Positions 36,971 to 44,793 of a stretch of DNA of 64,000 bases are shown here, piece by piece (positions within the stretch are counted from its first letter, which is position 1; every line of letters begins with the position of its first letter). The position numbers and the translations under genes were made by a program. This DNA is from Sphingomonas trueperi (GTDB lineage: Bacteria; Pseudomonadota; Alphaproteobacteria; Sphingomonadales; Sphingomonadaceae), in NCBI RefSeq assembly GCF_011927635.1, contig NZ_JAATJB010000003.1, forward strand, positions 124,001-188,000, in the 5' to 3' direction. Below the pieces are notes generated by a model, which worked only from the letters and a program-made list of their open reading frames with translations, was not told where the DNA came from and did no database searches.

Positions 36971-37996
36971 ATGGGTTACCGTGTCGTCGTCGCAGGCGCC
37001 ACCGGCAATGTCGGTCGCGAAATGCTCAACATCCTGGCCGAGCGGGAATTCCCGATCGACGAGCTCGCCGTGCTGGCGTCGTCGCGCTCGACCGGCGACA
37101 TGGTCGACTATGGCGAGACCGGCAAACAGTATAAGGTCCAGAACATCGAGCATTTCGATCCCACCGGCTGGGACATGGCGCTGTTCGCGATCGGCTCCGA
37201 AGGCAGCGCCAAGTACGCGCCGAAGTTCGCCGCCGCCGGCTGCACGGTGATCGACAATGCCTCGCTCTACCGCATGGACCCGGACGTGCCGCTGATCGTG
37301 CCCGAGGTGAACCCTGAGGCGATCGACGGCTACAAGGCGCGCAACATCATCGCCAACCCGAACTGCTCGACCGCGCAGATGGTGGTGGCGCTCAAGCCGC
37401 TGCACGACGCTGCCAAGATCAAGCGCGTGGTGGTCGCGACCTATCAGTCGGTCTCGGGCGCGGGCAAGGCGGGGATGGACGAGCTGTTCAACCAGAGCCG
37501 CGCGATCTTCGTCGGCGACCAGGTGGAGCCGGCCAAGTTCACCAAGCAGATCGCGTTCAACGTGATCCCGCACATCGACAGCTTCCTCGACGACGGCTCG
37601 ACCAAGGAAGAGTGGAAGATGGTGGTCGAGACCAAGAAGATCCTCGATCCCAAGATCAAGGTGACCGCCACCTGCGTGCGCGTGCCGGTGTTCGTCGGCC
37701 ATTCGGAAGCGATCAACCTCGAGTTCGAGGGCGAGCTGTCGGCGGAGGACGCGCAGAAGATCCTGCGCGAGGCGCCGGGCATCATGCTGGTCGATAAGCG
37801 CGAGAATGGCGGCTATGTCACGCCGATCGAAAGCGTCGGCGAGTACGCCACCTATGTCAGCCGTGTGCGCGAGGATTCGACCGTGGAGAACGGCCTGTCG
37901 CTGTGGTGCGTGTCGGACAATCTCCGCAAGGGCGCGGCGCTGAACGCGGTGCAGATCGCGGAACTGCTCGGCCGGCGGCACCTGCAGAAGGCCTGA
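36971..37996 (+). CDS. asd: Aspartate-semialdehyde dehydrogenase
   Basis: NADPH-dependent reduction of aspartyl phosphate, the branch point to lysine/diaminopimelate, threonine and methionine. The 341-residue protein has the Rossmann motif AGATGNVGREML at 9-19, SSRSTG near 38, catalytic Cys132 in NPNCSTAQ and a CVRVPVFVGHSEA segment holding the acid/base His. AAGAAAGAGG precedes the ATG. It is monocistronic and ended by a 17-bp hairpin shared with dcd. Confidence 0.97.
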   Translation: MGYRVVVAGATGNVGREMLNILAEREFPIDELAVLASSRSTGDMVDYGETGKQYKVQNIEHFDPTGWDMALFAIGSEGSAKYAPKFAAAGCTVIDNASLYRMDPDVPLIVPEVNPEAIDGYKARNIIANPNCSTAQMVVALKPLHDAAKIKRVVVATYQSVSGAGKAGMDELFNQSRAIFVGDQVEPAKFTKQIAFNVIPHIDSFLDDGSTKEEWKMVVETKKILDPKIKVTATCVRVPVFVGHSEAINLEFEGELSAEDAQKILREAPGIMLVDKRENGGYVTPIESVGEYATYVSRVREDSTVENGLSLWCVSDNLRKGAALNAVQIAELLGRRHLQKA

Positions 37997-38001
37997 TCTT
38001 T

Positions 38002-38039
38002 AGCGTTTCCTCCCCCGCTTGCGCGGGGGAGGAAACGCT
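38002..38039. terminator. 17-bp perfect hairpin between convergent asd and dcd
   Basis: AGCGTTTCCTCCCCCGC pairs with GCGGGGGAGGAAACGCT around TTGC. It fills almost all of the 47-bp gap between the two stop codons and is probably bidirectional. Confidence 0.8.
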
Positions 38040-38043
38040 CAGT

Positions 38044-38598
38044 TCAAAGCCGCGGCAGGGTTACCCCGCGCTGGCCCATGTACTTGCCCGCCCGGTCGGC
38101 ATAGCTCGTCTCGCAGGGCTGCTCGCCCTTGAGGAACAGGAACTGGCAGGCGCCTTCATTGGCGTAGATCTTGGCCGGCAGCGGGGTGGTGTTGGAGAAC
38201 TCCAGCGTCACATGGCCCTCCCATTCGGGCTCCAAGGGCGTGACGTTCACGATGATCCCGCAGCGCGCATAGGTCGACTTGCCGAGGCAGATCACCAGCG
38301 TGTCGCGCGGTACCCGGAAATACTCCACCGTCCGCGCCAGCGCGAAGCTGTTGGGCGGGATCACGCAGACATCGGTCTTACGGTCGACGAAGCTGTTCGC
38401 GTCGAAATTCTTCGGGTCGACCACCGCGCTGTCGACATTGGTGAAGATCTTGAACTCGTCGGCGACGCGGGCGTCATAGCCATAGGAGGAGAGGCCGTAG
38501 CTGATGCAGCCTTCGCGGCGCTGGCTCTCGACGAAGGGCTCGATCATGCCGTGGTTGAGCGCCTGCTCGCGAATCCAGCGGTCGGATAATATGGACAT
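38044..38598 (-). CDS. dcd: dCTP deaminase
   Basis: Deaminates dCTP to dUTP, feeding thymidylate synthesis. The 184-residue protein has the trimeric dUTPase-like fold with [20 protein letters not shown] near 33, [33 protein letters not shown] near 104-136 (catalytic Glu133) and a [22 protein letters not shown]-terminus. Full family length and all signature segments are present. Confidence 0.96.
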   Translation of the reverse strand: MSILSDRWIREQALNHGMIEPFVESQRREGCISYGLSSYGYDARVADEFKIFTNVDSAVVDPKNFDANSFVDRKTDVCVIPPNSFALARTVEYFRVPRDTLVICLGKSTYARCGIIVNVTPLEPEWEGHVTLEFSNTTPLPAKIYANEGACQFLFLKGEQPCETSYADRAGKYMGQRGVTLPRL

Positions 38599-38660
38599 GG
38601 GCGCGGGTAGTGCGGGGCGGGGCGGCCCCCGTCAAGCGGACCGCCGCGCAAACCGGTTCT

Positions 38661-38687
38661 CCTCCCCGCTGCCGCAGGGCGGGGAGG
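38661..38687 (-). terminator. Hairpin 3' of the peroxiredoxin gene
   Basis: CCTCCCCGC pairs with GCGGGGAGG around a 9-base loop, directly after the minus-strand peroxiredoxin stop and before dcd. No T-run follows. Confidence 0.5.
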
Positions 38688-38693
38688 GATCGA

Positions 38694-39176
38694 TCAGAGT
38701 TTGCTCAGCACATATTCCGCCGAGCTGACCTCGAACGCGCCCGGCGCCTCGACGAACAACTGCTCGACGACGCCGTCGTTGACGATCATCGCGAAGCGCT
38801 GGCCGCGCGTGCCCAGGCCGAAGGCCGAGCCGTCCAGCGTGAGGCCCAGCGCCTCGGCGAAGGCGCCATTGCCGTCGGCGAGCATCGTCACCTTGTCGGC
38901 CACGCCATTGGCCTCGCCCCAGGCCTTCATTACGAAGAAGTCGTTGACTGCGGTGCAGGCGATCTCGTCGACGCCCTTGGCCTTGATCGCCTCGGCCTTT
39001 TCGACGAAGCCCGGCAGGTGCTTGGCCGAGCAGGTGGGGGTGAAGGCACCGGGCACCGAGAACAGCGCGACCTTGCGGCCGGCGAAATAGGCGGGGGCCT
39101 GGACCTGGTCCGGACCCTCGGCGGTGACCTTGACGAGCGTGGCGTCGGGGATGCGATCGCCGGTCTGGATCGTCAT
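38694..39176 (-). CDS. Peroxiredoxin, Prx5/AhpE-like
   Basis: Thiol peroxidase that reduces hydrogen and organic peroxides. The 160-residue protein has the Prx5 active site PGAFTPTCS with peroxidatic Cys49 and Thr46, and the conserved active-site Arg in TRGQRFAMI. A second cysteine at AKGVDEIACTAVND is a candidate resolving residue. The ATG before TIQTGDRIPDATL has GGAGAG upstream. A very long frame extends upstream but is antisense to yqgE and ahcY and is not coding. Confidence 0.92.
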   Translation of the reverse strand: MTIQTGDRIPDATLVKVTAEGPDQVQAPAYFAGRKVALFSVPGAFTPTCSAKHLPGFVEKAEAIKAKGVDEIACTAVNDFFVMKAWGEANGVADKVTMLADGNGAFAEALGLTLDGSAFGLGTRGQRFAMIVNDGVVEQLFVEAPGAFEVSSAEYVLSKL

Positions 39177-39278
39177 GCTGTTCTCTCCTTGTACGAATCC
39201 TGCGACCGCACGGCCGCGCCGCCTCCATCGCATCCCGCGCAACAAATTCAAGCGTGGCCCGTAGGGAGGGCGAACGAT

Positions 39279-39851
39279 ATGGTGGATAGCATGGATTCGA
39301 CGCCTTCCCTTACCGGCCAGTTCCTGCTGGCCATGCCCGGCATTGGCGACCTGCGCTTCGAGCGCGCGGTGATCGCGATGTGCGCCCATGATACCGAGGG
39401 CGCGCTGGGCATCGGCATCGGCGCGACGATCGAGGGGCTGGGGCTGCACGATCTGCTCGAACAGTTCGAGATCGATCCGGGCGACGTGCCCGACGTGCCG
39501 GTGCATTTCGGCGGCCCGGTCGAGCCGCGCCGCGGCTTCGTGCTCCACTCGGCCGATTGGAGCGGGCAGGACACGATCGACGTCGCGGGGCGCTGGCAGC
39601 TCTCCGGCACGATCGACGTGCTGCGCGCCATCGCCGAAGGAAAGGGCCCCAGCCGCTGGCTGGTCGCGCTCGGCTATGCCGGCTGGGGCGAGGGGCAGCT
39701 GGAGACCGAGCTGACCCGCCATGGCTGGTTCAACACGCCCGCCAATCTGGCGCTGCTCTACGACACCGATGTGTACGAGCGCTGGGCCGAAGGCTTTGTC
39801 GGCGCGGGCATCGATCCGCGGCTGCTGGCAAATAGCACGGGTACCGCTTGA
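39279..39851 (+). CDS. YqgE/AlgH family protein (DUF179)
   Basis: Conserved protein of unknown biochemical role, about 190 residues as usual for the family. Landmarks are LTGQFLLAMPGIGDLRFERAVI, VHFGGPVEPRRGFVLHS and LGYAGWGEGQLETELTRHGW near the end. GGGAGGG lies 8 bases before the ATG. It is divergent from the peroxiredoxin gene and upstream of ahcY; a separate promoter with its own operator lies between it and ahcY, so they are probably independent. Confidence 0.92.
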   Translation: MVDSMDSTPSLTGQFLLAMPGIGDLRFERAVIAMCAHDTEGALGIGIGATIEGLGLHDLLEQFEIDPGDVPDVPVHFGGPVEPRRGFVLHSADWSGQDTIDVAGRWQLSGTIDVLRAIAEGKGPSRWLVALGYAGWGEGQLETELTRHGWFNTPANLALLYDTDVYERWAEGFVGAGIDPRLLANSTGTA

Positions 39852-39866
39852 ATTTGGCCGAACGGC

Positions 39867-39886
39867 ATATAAAGATATCTTTATAT
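39867..39886. promoter_or_regulatory. 20-bp perfect palindrome, probable SahR operator of ahcY
   Basis: ATATAAAGATATCTTTATAT is its own reverse complement over all 20 bases, and lies 101 bases before the ahcY start. ArsR-family SahR repressors, which sense S-adenosylhomocysteine, control ahcY and methionine-cycle genes in Proteobacteria through AT-rich palindromes. The match to that motif is from memory, and sahR is not in this window. Confidence 0.6.
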
Positions 39887-39919
39887 TAACATTGCGCGCC
39901 TGACCCGAAGGGGCTAGGG

Positions 39920-39956
39920 GGCGCACCCATGCGGCCGGGAGGAATCCCGGTGCGCC
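39920..39956 (+). promoter_or_regulatory. Structured 5' leader of ahcY
   Basis: GGCGCA pairs with TGCGCC, enclosing CCGGGA-GGAA-TCCCGG with a GNRA-type tetraloop, about 30 bases before the ribosome site. The consensus of the SAH riboswitch was looked for and not found. It may only stabilise the mRNA. Confidence 0.35.
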
Positions 39957-39986
39957 AGCATTTGCCTGCAACTGGAGAAGCAGCCC

Positions 39987-41390
39987 GTGGCTAAGAACGA
40001 CTATGTCATCAAGGACATCGCCCTCGCCGATTTCGGCCGCGCCGAAATCAACATCGCCGAGACCGAGATGCCCGGCCTGATGGCGCTCCGCAAGGAATTC
40101 GGCGCATCGCAGCCGCTCAAGGGCGCGCGCATCACGGGTTCGCTGCACATGACGATCCAGACCGCCGTGCTGATCGAGACGCTGACCGCGCTCGGCGCGC
40201 AGGTCCGCTGGGCCACCTGCAACATCTTCTCGACGCAGGACCACGCCGCCGCCGCGATCGCCGCGACCGGCGTTCCGGTGTTCGCAGTGAAGGGCGAGAG
40301 CCTGGCCGACTATTGGGACTATGTCGGCGACATCTTCAACTGGGGCGCCGATGGTGACGGTACCACCGCCAACATCATCCTCGACGACGGCGGCGACGCC
40401 ACCATGTTCGCGCTGTGGGGCGCCAAGCTCGAAGCCGGCGCGACGCTGGGCGAGCCGGAGAATGACGAGGAAGTCGAGTTCCAGCGCGCGCTCAAGGCCT
40501 TCGTCGCCAAGTATCCGGGCTATCTCACCAAGACCGTGCAGAACCTGAAGGGCGTCTCGGAAGAGACCACCACCGGCGTGCACCGCCTGTACGAGATCGC
40601 CAAGAAGGGCGAACTGCCGTTCCCGGCGATCAACGTCAACGACAGCGTCACCAAGTCGAAGTTCGACAACCTCTATGGCTGCAAGGAATCGCTCGTCGAC
40701 GCGATCCGTCGCGCCACGGACGTGATGCTCGCCGGCAAGGTTGCCGCGGTCGCCGGCTTCGGTGACGTGGGCAAGGGCTCGGCCCAGTCGCTGCGCAACG
40801 GCGGCGCCCGCGTGCTCGTGACCGAAATCGATCCGATCTGCGCGCTGCAGGCGGCGATGGAAGGCTTCGAGGTCGTCACCATGGACGAGGCCGTCAAGCG
40901 CGCCGACATCTTCGTGACCGCCACCGGCAACGCCGACGTGATCACCGCCGATCACATGAAGGCGATGAAGCCGATGTCGATCGTCTGCAACATCGGCCAC
41001 TTCGACAGCGAGATCCAGATCTCGGCGCTGTCGAACTACAAGTGGACCGAAGTGAAGCCCGGCACCGACCTGGTCGAGTTCCCGGACGGCAAGCAGATAA
41101 TCGTGCTCGCCAAGGGCCGCCTGGTGAACCTGGGCTGCGCCACCGGCCACCCGAGCTTCGTGATGTCGGCCAGCTTCACCAACCAGACGCTGGCGCAGAT
41201 CGAGCTCTGGACCAAGGGCGAGAACTACAAGAACCAAGTCTACGTCCTGCCGAAGCACCTCGACGAGAAGGTCGCCGCGCTCCACCTCGAGAAGCTGGGC
41301 GTGCACCTGTCGAAGCTGAGCGAGAAGCAGGCGGCGTATATCGGCGTGCCGGTCGAAGGCCCGTTCAAGCCGGACCATTACCGCTACTGA
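39987..41390 (+). CDS. ahcY: S-adenosylhomocysteine hydrolase
   Basis: Splits S-adenosylhomocysteine into adenosine and homocysteine, removing the product inhibitor of methyltransferases. The 467-residue protein has [22 protein letters not shown] at the start, [35 protein letters not shown], and the NAD-binding [15 protein letters not shown] near 252. It ends in PFKPDHYRY, the C-terminal Lys/Tyr motif that closes over NAD of the neighbouring subunit. The start is GTG with TGGAGAAG upstream. It sits behind a palindromic operator and a small leader hairpin, suggesting control by SAH level. Confidence 0.97.
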   Translation: MAKNDYVIKDIALADFGRAEINIAETEMPGLMALRKEFGASQPLKGARITGSLHMTIQTAVLIETLTALGAQVRWATCNIFSTQDHAAAAIAATGVPVFAVKGESLADYWDYVGDIFNWGADGDGTTANIILDDGGDATMFALWGAKLEAGATLGEPENDEEVEFQRALKAFVAKYPGYLTKTVQNLKGVSEETTTGVHRLYEIAKKGELPFPAINVNDSVTKSKFDNLYGCKESLVDAIRRATDVMLAGKVAAVAGFGDVGKGSAQSLRNGGARVLVTEIDPICALQAAMEGFEVVTMDEAVKRADIFVTATGNADVITADHMKAMKPMSIVCNIGHFDSEIQISALSNYKWTEVKPGTDLVEFPDGKQIIVLAKGRLVNLGCATGHPSFVMSASFTNQTLAQIELWTKGENYKNQVYVLPKHLDEKVAALHLEKLGVHLSKLSEKQAAYIGVPVEGPFKPDHYRY

Positions 41391-41416
41391 TCGACGCGAA
41401 AGCGCCGCTTTTCCGG

Positions 41417-41448
41417 AAGGTCGTTCCCGCAAGGGAGCGGCCTTTCGC
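41417..41448 (+). terminator. Terminator of ahcY
   Basis: AAGGTCGTTCCC pairs with GGGAGCGGCCTT (two G-T pairs) around GCAA, followed by TC. It starts 26 bases after the stop codon. Confidence 0.75.
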
Positions 41449-41650
41449 CGTTCCAGGGGTGTTACAATTGTGTGGCAGAACGGCAACGCTATCCGGAGAA
41501 CCGTGCATATTGTGTCCGTGGCGGCCACGGACGGGGGGAGTTGCGCGTTGCTGGAAATGATTCTGCAAAATCGGTAATATCCCAGATGCTTCGATGGGCT
41601 GGACCGGCAGCAGAACCGTACCAAAGTGTACTGGGAAAAGGGGTTCGTTC

Positions 41651-44600
41651 ATGCGTTTCAAGGTTTTCGGCCGGAGTCTCGGCCTGCGTCTCACCGCTTC
41701 CGTCGCCGCGATTACGCTCGCGCAGCTTGCCACCCCCGCGCTCGCGCAGACCGATGCGCCTGCCGGCCAGGACGACAGCGGCGCCCAGGCGCAGGAGCCG
41801 GCCGAGATCGTCGTCACCGGCTCGCGCATCGCGCGTCCAGAGTTCGATACGGTCCAGCCTACCCAGGTGGTCGGCGCCGCGCAGATCGAATCGCGCGGCT
41901 ACACTAATGTCGGGCAGGCGCTGCGCGAGATCCCCGCCTTCGGCCCGCCTGGCAACAGCTCGGTCGGCGCGCAGTCGTCGTTCGGCCCGTCGCAGACCTT
42001 CGTCGACTTCTTCGGTCTCGGCAGCCAGCGTACGCTGGTGCTGGTGAACGGCCGCCGCTTCGTCTCGTCGAACACCGCCAGCATCTTCGGCCCGGTGAAC
42101 CCGGGTACCCAGGTCGACCTCAACAACATCCCGACGACGCTGGTCCAGCGCATCGAGACCGTGGCGATCGGCGGCGCGCCGATTTACGGCTCGGATGCGA
42201 TCGCGGGCACCGTCAACATCATCCTCAAGAAGGATTATCAGGGCCTGGAGGTCGGCGGCCAGTATGGCGTGTCCGAGCGCGGCGACGCGCCCGAAGCACG
42301 GCTGAACTTCCTAGCCGGCAAGAACTTCGCCGAGGGCCGTGGCAACATCGTGGTGTCGGGCGAATACAACCACACCAGCGGCCTAGTCGCCAATGATCGC
42401 GCGATCACCGCGCGCGGTAATTTCTTCGGTACGCCGCCGGCGTCGGCTGGCTCGCCGTTCGCGCGCCTGCTCTACCCGCAGCAGCGCTATTCGGCGTTCA
42501 CCTCGGGCGGCGTGCCTTTCGTGGATGACGACTATTCGGTGCAGCGCTCCGGCCTCCAGAACGCCGCTGGCCAGTATCTGCAGTTCGGCCCCAACGGCAC
42601 GCTGGTGCCGCTCGACCTCGGCACCGTGCTGCGCCAGGGTTACATCAGCAGCGGCGGCAATGGCTTCAACCTGCCGGCGCAGAACAACCTGCTGACCAGC
42701 TCGGAACGCTACATCGCCAGCGCCCAGCTCAACTATGCCTTCACCGATCATATCCGCTTCTTCGGCGAAGGCTGGTACACGCACACCAAGGGCGTGAACC
42801 TGATCGATCAGCCCAACTATAACACGGCGCTGTTCGACGCTGCCGGTACCCCCGACGGCAACCTGATCGTCTCGCTCGACAATCCGTATCTGAACGCCGC
42901 GGACCGAGCGACGATCGCCTCGCAGCTGCCGGCTGGCCAGAACGAGTTCTATGTCGGCCGTGCGCTGAACGACCTCACCACCGGTCGCGCGGAAGCGCGG
43001 ATCGAGACCTATCGCTTTGTCGGTGGCCTCGCGGGCGACTTCGGTATCGGCGACCGCAACTTCACCTGGGAAGCGTCGGTCAACTATGGCCGTTCGCAGA
43101 CCCGCGGCCGTAACTACGAGCTCGACAACCAAAACTTCTTCAACGCGATCGACGCGGTCGCGGACGCCAGCGGCAACATCACCTGCCGCCCCGGCGTGAC
43201 CAACTCCACTGCCGACACCATCAGCAAGACCTGCGCGCCGCTGAACGTCCTGGGCTCGGGCCAGGCGAGCCAGGCCGCGCGCGACTATATCTTCGCGATC
43301 GCGCGTCCGGTCTCGACCAACGAGCAGCTGGTGTTCAACGCCAACGTGACCGGCGCCGTGGCCAAGCTGTTCGGCAACGACGTGAGCATCTCGGCGGGCT
43401 ATGAGCATCGCCGCGAGAAGACCTCGTTCGATCCGGGCAGCTTCTATTACGGCCAGGACAATGGCGACGGCACCCGCACCCAATATGGGCGCAGCATCCC
43501 GATCGACCCGATCAGCGGCCGCTTCCACACCAACGAAGCGTTCGGCGAGCTCGTCGTTCCGTTCGTCACCGCACAGAACGGGATCAACTGGCTGAAGACC
43601 GTCGAGTTCGACGGCGCGGCGCGCTATGTCGACAACTCGCTGTCCGGCGGCGACTGGGCCTGGACCGCAGGCGGCCGTCTCGGCTTCATCTCGGACCTGA
43701 CCTTCCGCGGCAACTACACGCGCTCGATCCGCTCGCCCGCGATCACCGAGGCGTTCAACCCGACCTCGCGTGCGTTCGACAACGGTCGCGATCCGTGCGA
43801 CGCGAATTATTCGACCAGCGGCCCGAACCCGTCGGTGCGCCAGGCAAACTGCCGCGCCGCCGGCATCGACCCGACCACCTTCGTGTCGAACTACAGCAAC
43901 TTCACCATTCCGGTGACGGTGTCGGGCAATCCCGGGCTGCGCAACGAAGTGGCGAACAGCTGGACCGTCGGCGCGATCGTGCAGCCGCGCTTCGCAAAGA
44001 GCCTGACGGTGGCGGTCGACTGGATCAACATCAAGCTGAAGGACGCGATCGTCTCGCTGGGCGGTGACGACATCCTCAACGCCTGTTATGATTCATCCTC
44101 CTATCCGAACAGCTTCTGCGGCCTCGTCACGCGTGACGTGAACGGCCAGATCACCGGCATCCAGGAAGGCTATTACAACGCGTCGTCTTACGAGACGACG
44201 GGCCTGACGGTCACGGCCGCCTATCGCCTGCCGCTGTCGCGGCTCGGCATGTCGAGCAACGGCGTCGCCGGGCTGTCGGTGAACTATTTCTACCGCGACA
44301 AGCTGCAGCAGCGCGTCGGCATCGGCGACATCAACCATCTCGCGGGCGAGATCGGCTATCCGCATCATTCGGGTACCGCCAACCTCACCTATGAAGGCGA
44401 TCGGTTCAACGGCCTGATCCAAGCCCAGTACATCGGCAAGGGCGCCTATGACGTCGACGAGGCGGCGAACGCCCGCAATATCATGGGCGTGAGCGACTGG
44501 TGGGTGTTCAACGCGACGTTGGGCGTGCGCGTGAACCAGCAGTTCGGCATGAAGCTGATCGTCGACAATGTGTTCGACGTGAAGCCGCCGTTCCCGGCGC

Positions 44601-44680
44601 CGGCCGGTGCCGGCACGACCACCTACTTCTCGGGCATCCTCGGTCGCTACGCGCGTGTGGCGGCGAGCGTGAAGTTCTGA
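41651..44680 (+). CDS. TonB-dependent receptor
   Basis: Outer-membrane active transporter, substrate unknown. The 1009-residue protein has a long Sec signal (1-32, ending ATPALAQ) and a TonB box EIVVTG at 52-57. The plug contains VGQALREIPAFGPPGNSS, RTLVLVNGRRFVSS and APIYGSDAIAGTVNIILKKDYQG. The barrel ends in GRYARVAASVKF. It is of the SusC-like/TonB family that often handles peptides or plant compounds in sphingomonads. The ATG is chosen for AAAAGGGG upstream and the signal peptide. It is monocistronic: a terminator precedes it by ~200 bp and another follows, so context gives no clue to its cargo. The preceding 260-bp gap holds the ahcY terminator and an ACAATTGT palindrome. Confidence 0.9.
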   Translation: MRFKVFGRSLGLRLTASVAAITLAQLATPALAQTDAPAGQDDSGAQAQEPAEIVVTGSRIARPEFDTVQPTQVVGAAQIESRGYTNVGQALREIPAFGPPGNSSVGAQSSFGPSQTFVDFFGLGSQRTLVLVNGRRFVSSNTASIFGPVNPGTQVDLNNIPTTLVQRIETVAIGGAPIYGSDAIAGTVNIILKKDYQGLEVGGQYGVSERGDAPEARLNFLAGKNFAEGRGNIVVSGEYNHTSGLVANDRAITARGNFFGTPPASAGSPFARLLYPQQRYSAFTSGGVPFVDDDYSVQRSGLQNAAGQYLQFGPNGTLVPLDLGTVLRQGYISSGGNGFNLPAQNNLLTSSERYIASAQLNYAFTDHIRFFGEGWYTHTKGVNLIDQPNYNTALFDAAGTPDGNLIVSLDNPYLNAADRATIASQLPAGQNEFYVGRALNDLTTGRAEARIETYRFVGGLAGDFGIGDRNFTWEASVNYGRSQTRGRNYELDNQNFFNAIDAVADASGNITCRPGVTNSTADTISKTCAPLNVLGSGQASQAARDYIFAIARPVSTNEQLVFNANVTGAVAKLFGNDVSISAGYEHRREKTSFDPGSFYYGQDNGDGTRTQYGRSIPIDPISGRFHTNEAFGELVVPFVTAQNGINWLKTVEFDGAARYVDNSLSGGDWAWTAGGRLGFISDLTFRGNYTRSIRSPAITEAFNPTSRAFDNGRDPCDANYSTSGPNPSVRQANCRAAGIDPTTFVSNYSNFTIPVTVSGNPGLRNEVANSWTVGAIVQPRFAKSLTVAVDWINIKLKDAIVSLGGDDILNACYDSSSYPNSFCGLVTRDVNGQITGIQEGYYNASSYETTGLTVTAAYRLPLSRLGMSSNGVAGLSVNYFYRDKLQQRVGIGDINHLAGEIGYPHHSGTANLTYEGDRFNGLIQAQYIGKGAYDVDEAANARNIMGVSDWWVFNATLGVRVNQQFGMKLIVDNVFDVKPPFPAPAGAGTTTYFSGILGRYARVAASVKF

Positions 44681-44704
44681 GTCACGGCCAGAAAACAGGT
44701 GCAG

Positions 44705-44734
44705 AAGGGGTCCGGCATCGCCGGGCCCCTTTTC
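44705..44734 (+). terminator. Rho-independent terminator of the TonB receptor gene
   Basis: AAGGGGTCCGG pairs with CCGGGCCCCTT (one G-T pair) around CATCG, followed by TTTC. Confidence 0.85.
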
Positions 44735-44766
44735 GTATGGGGGTGCGATCGCCTAAGGGTGGAACG

Positions 44767-44793
44767 ATGGCTTGCCGGCGTCTTCCCCGATGA
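44767..44793 (+). CDS. Possible 8-codon leader ORF coupled to divL
   Basis: ATG preceded by AAGGGTGGAACG opens a frame encoding MACRRLPR. Its TGA overlaps the divL ATG (ATGA). divL has no ribosome site of its own, so re-initiation after this mini-ORF is a plausible way to translate it. It may be coincidental; a TTG at 44772 in the divL frame is an alternative divL start served by the same ribosome site. Confidence 0.3.
   Translation: MACRRLPR

Noticed and set aside
39852-39986. SAH or SAM riboswitch upstream of ahcY
   Set aside because: Conserved riboswitch segments (e.g. GAGGAGCGCUGC) are absent; only a simple double stem is visible.
38694-41624. Peroxiredoxin frame extended to about 976 codons
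   Set aside because: Only the last 160 codons are peroxiredoxin; the rest is antisense to yqgE and ahcY.
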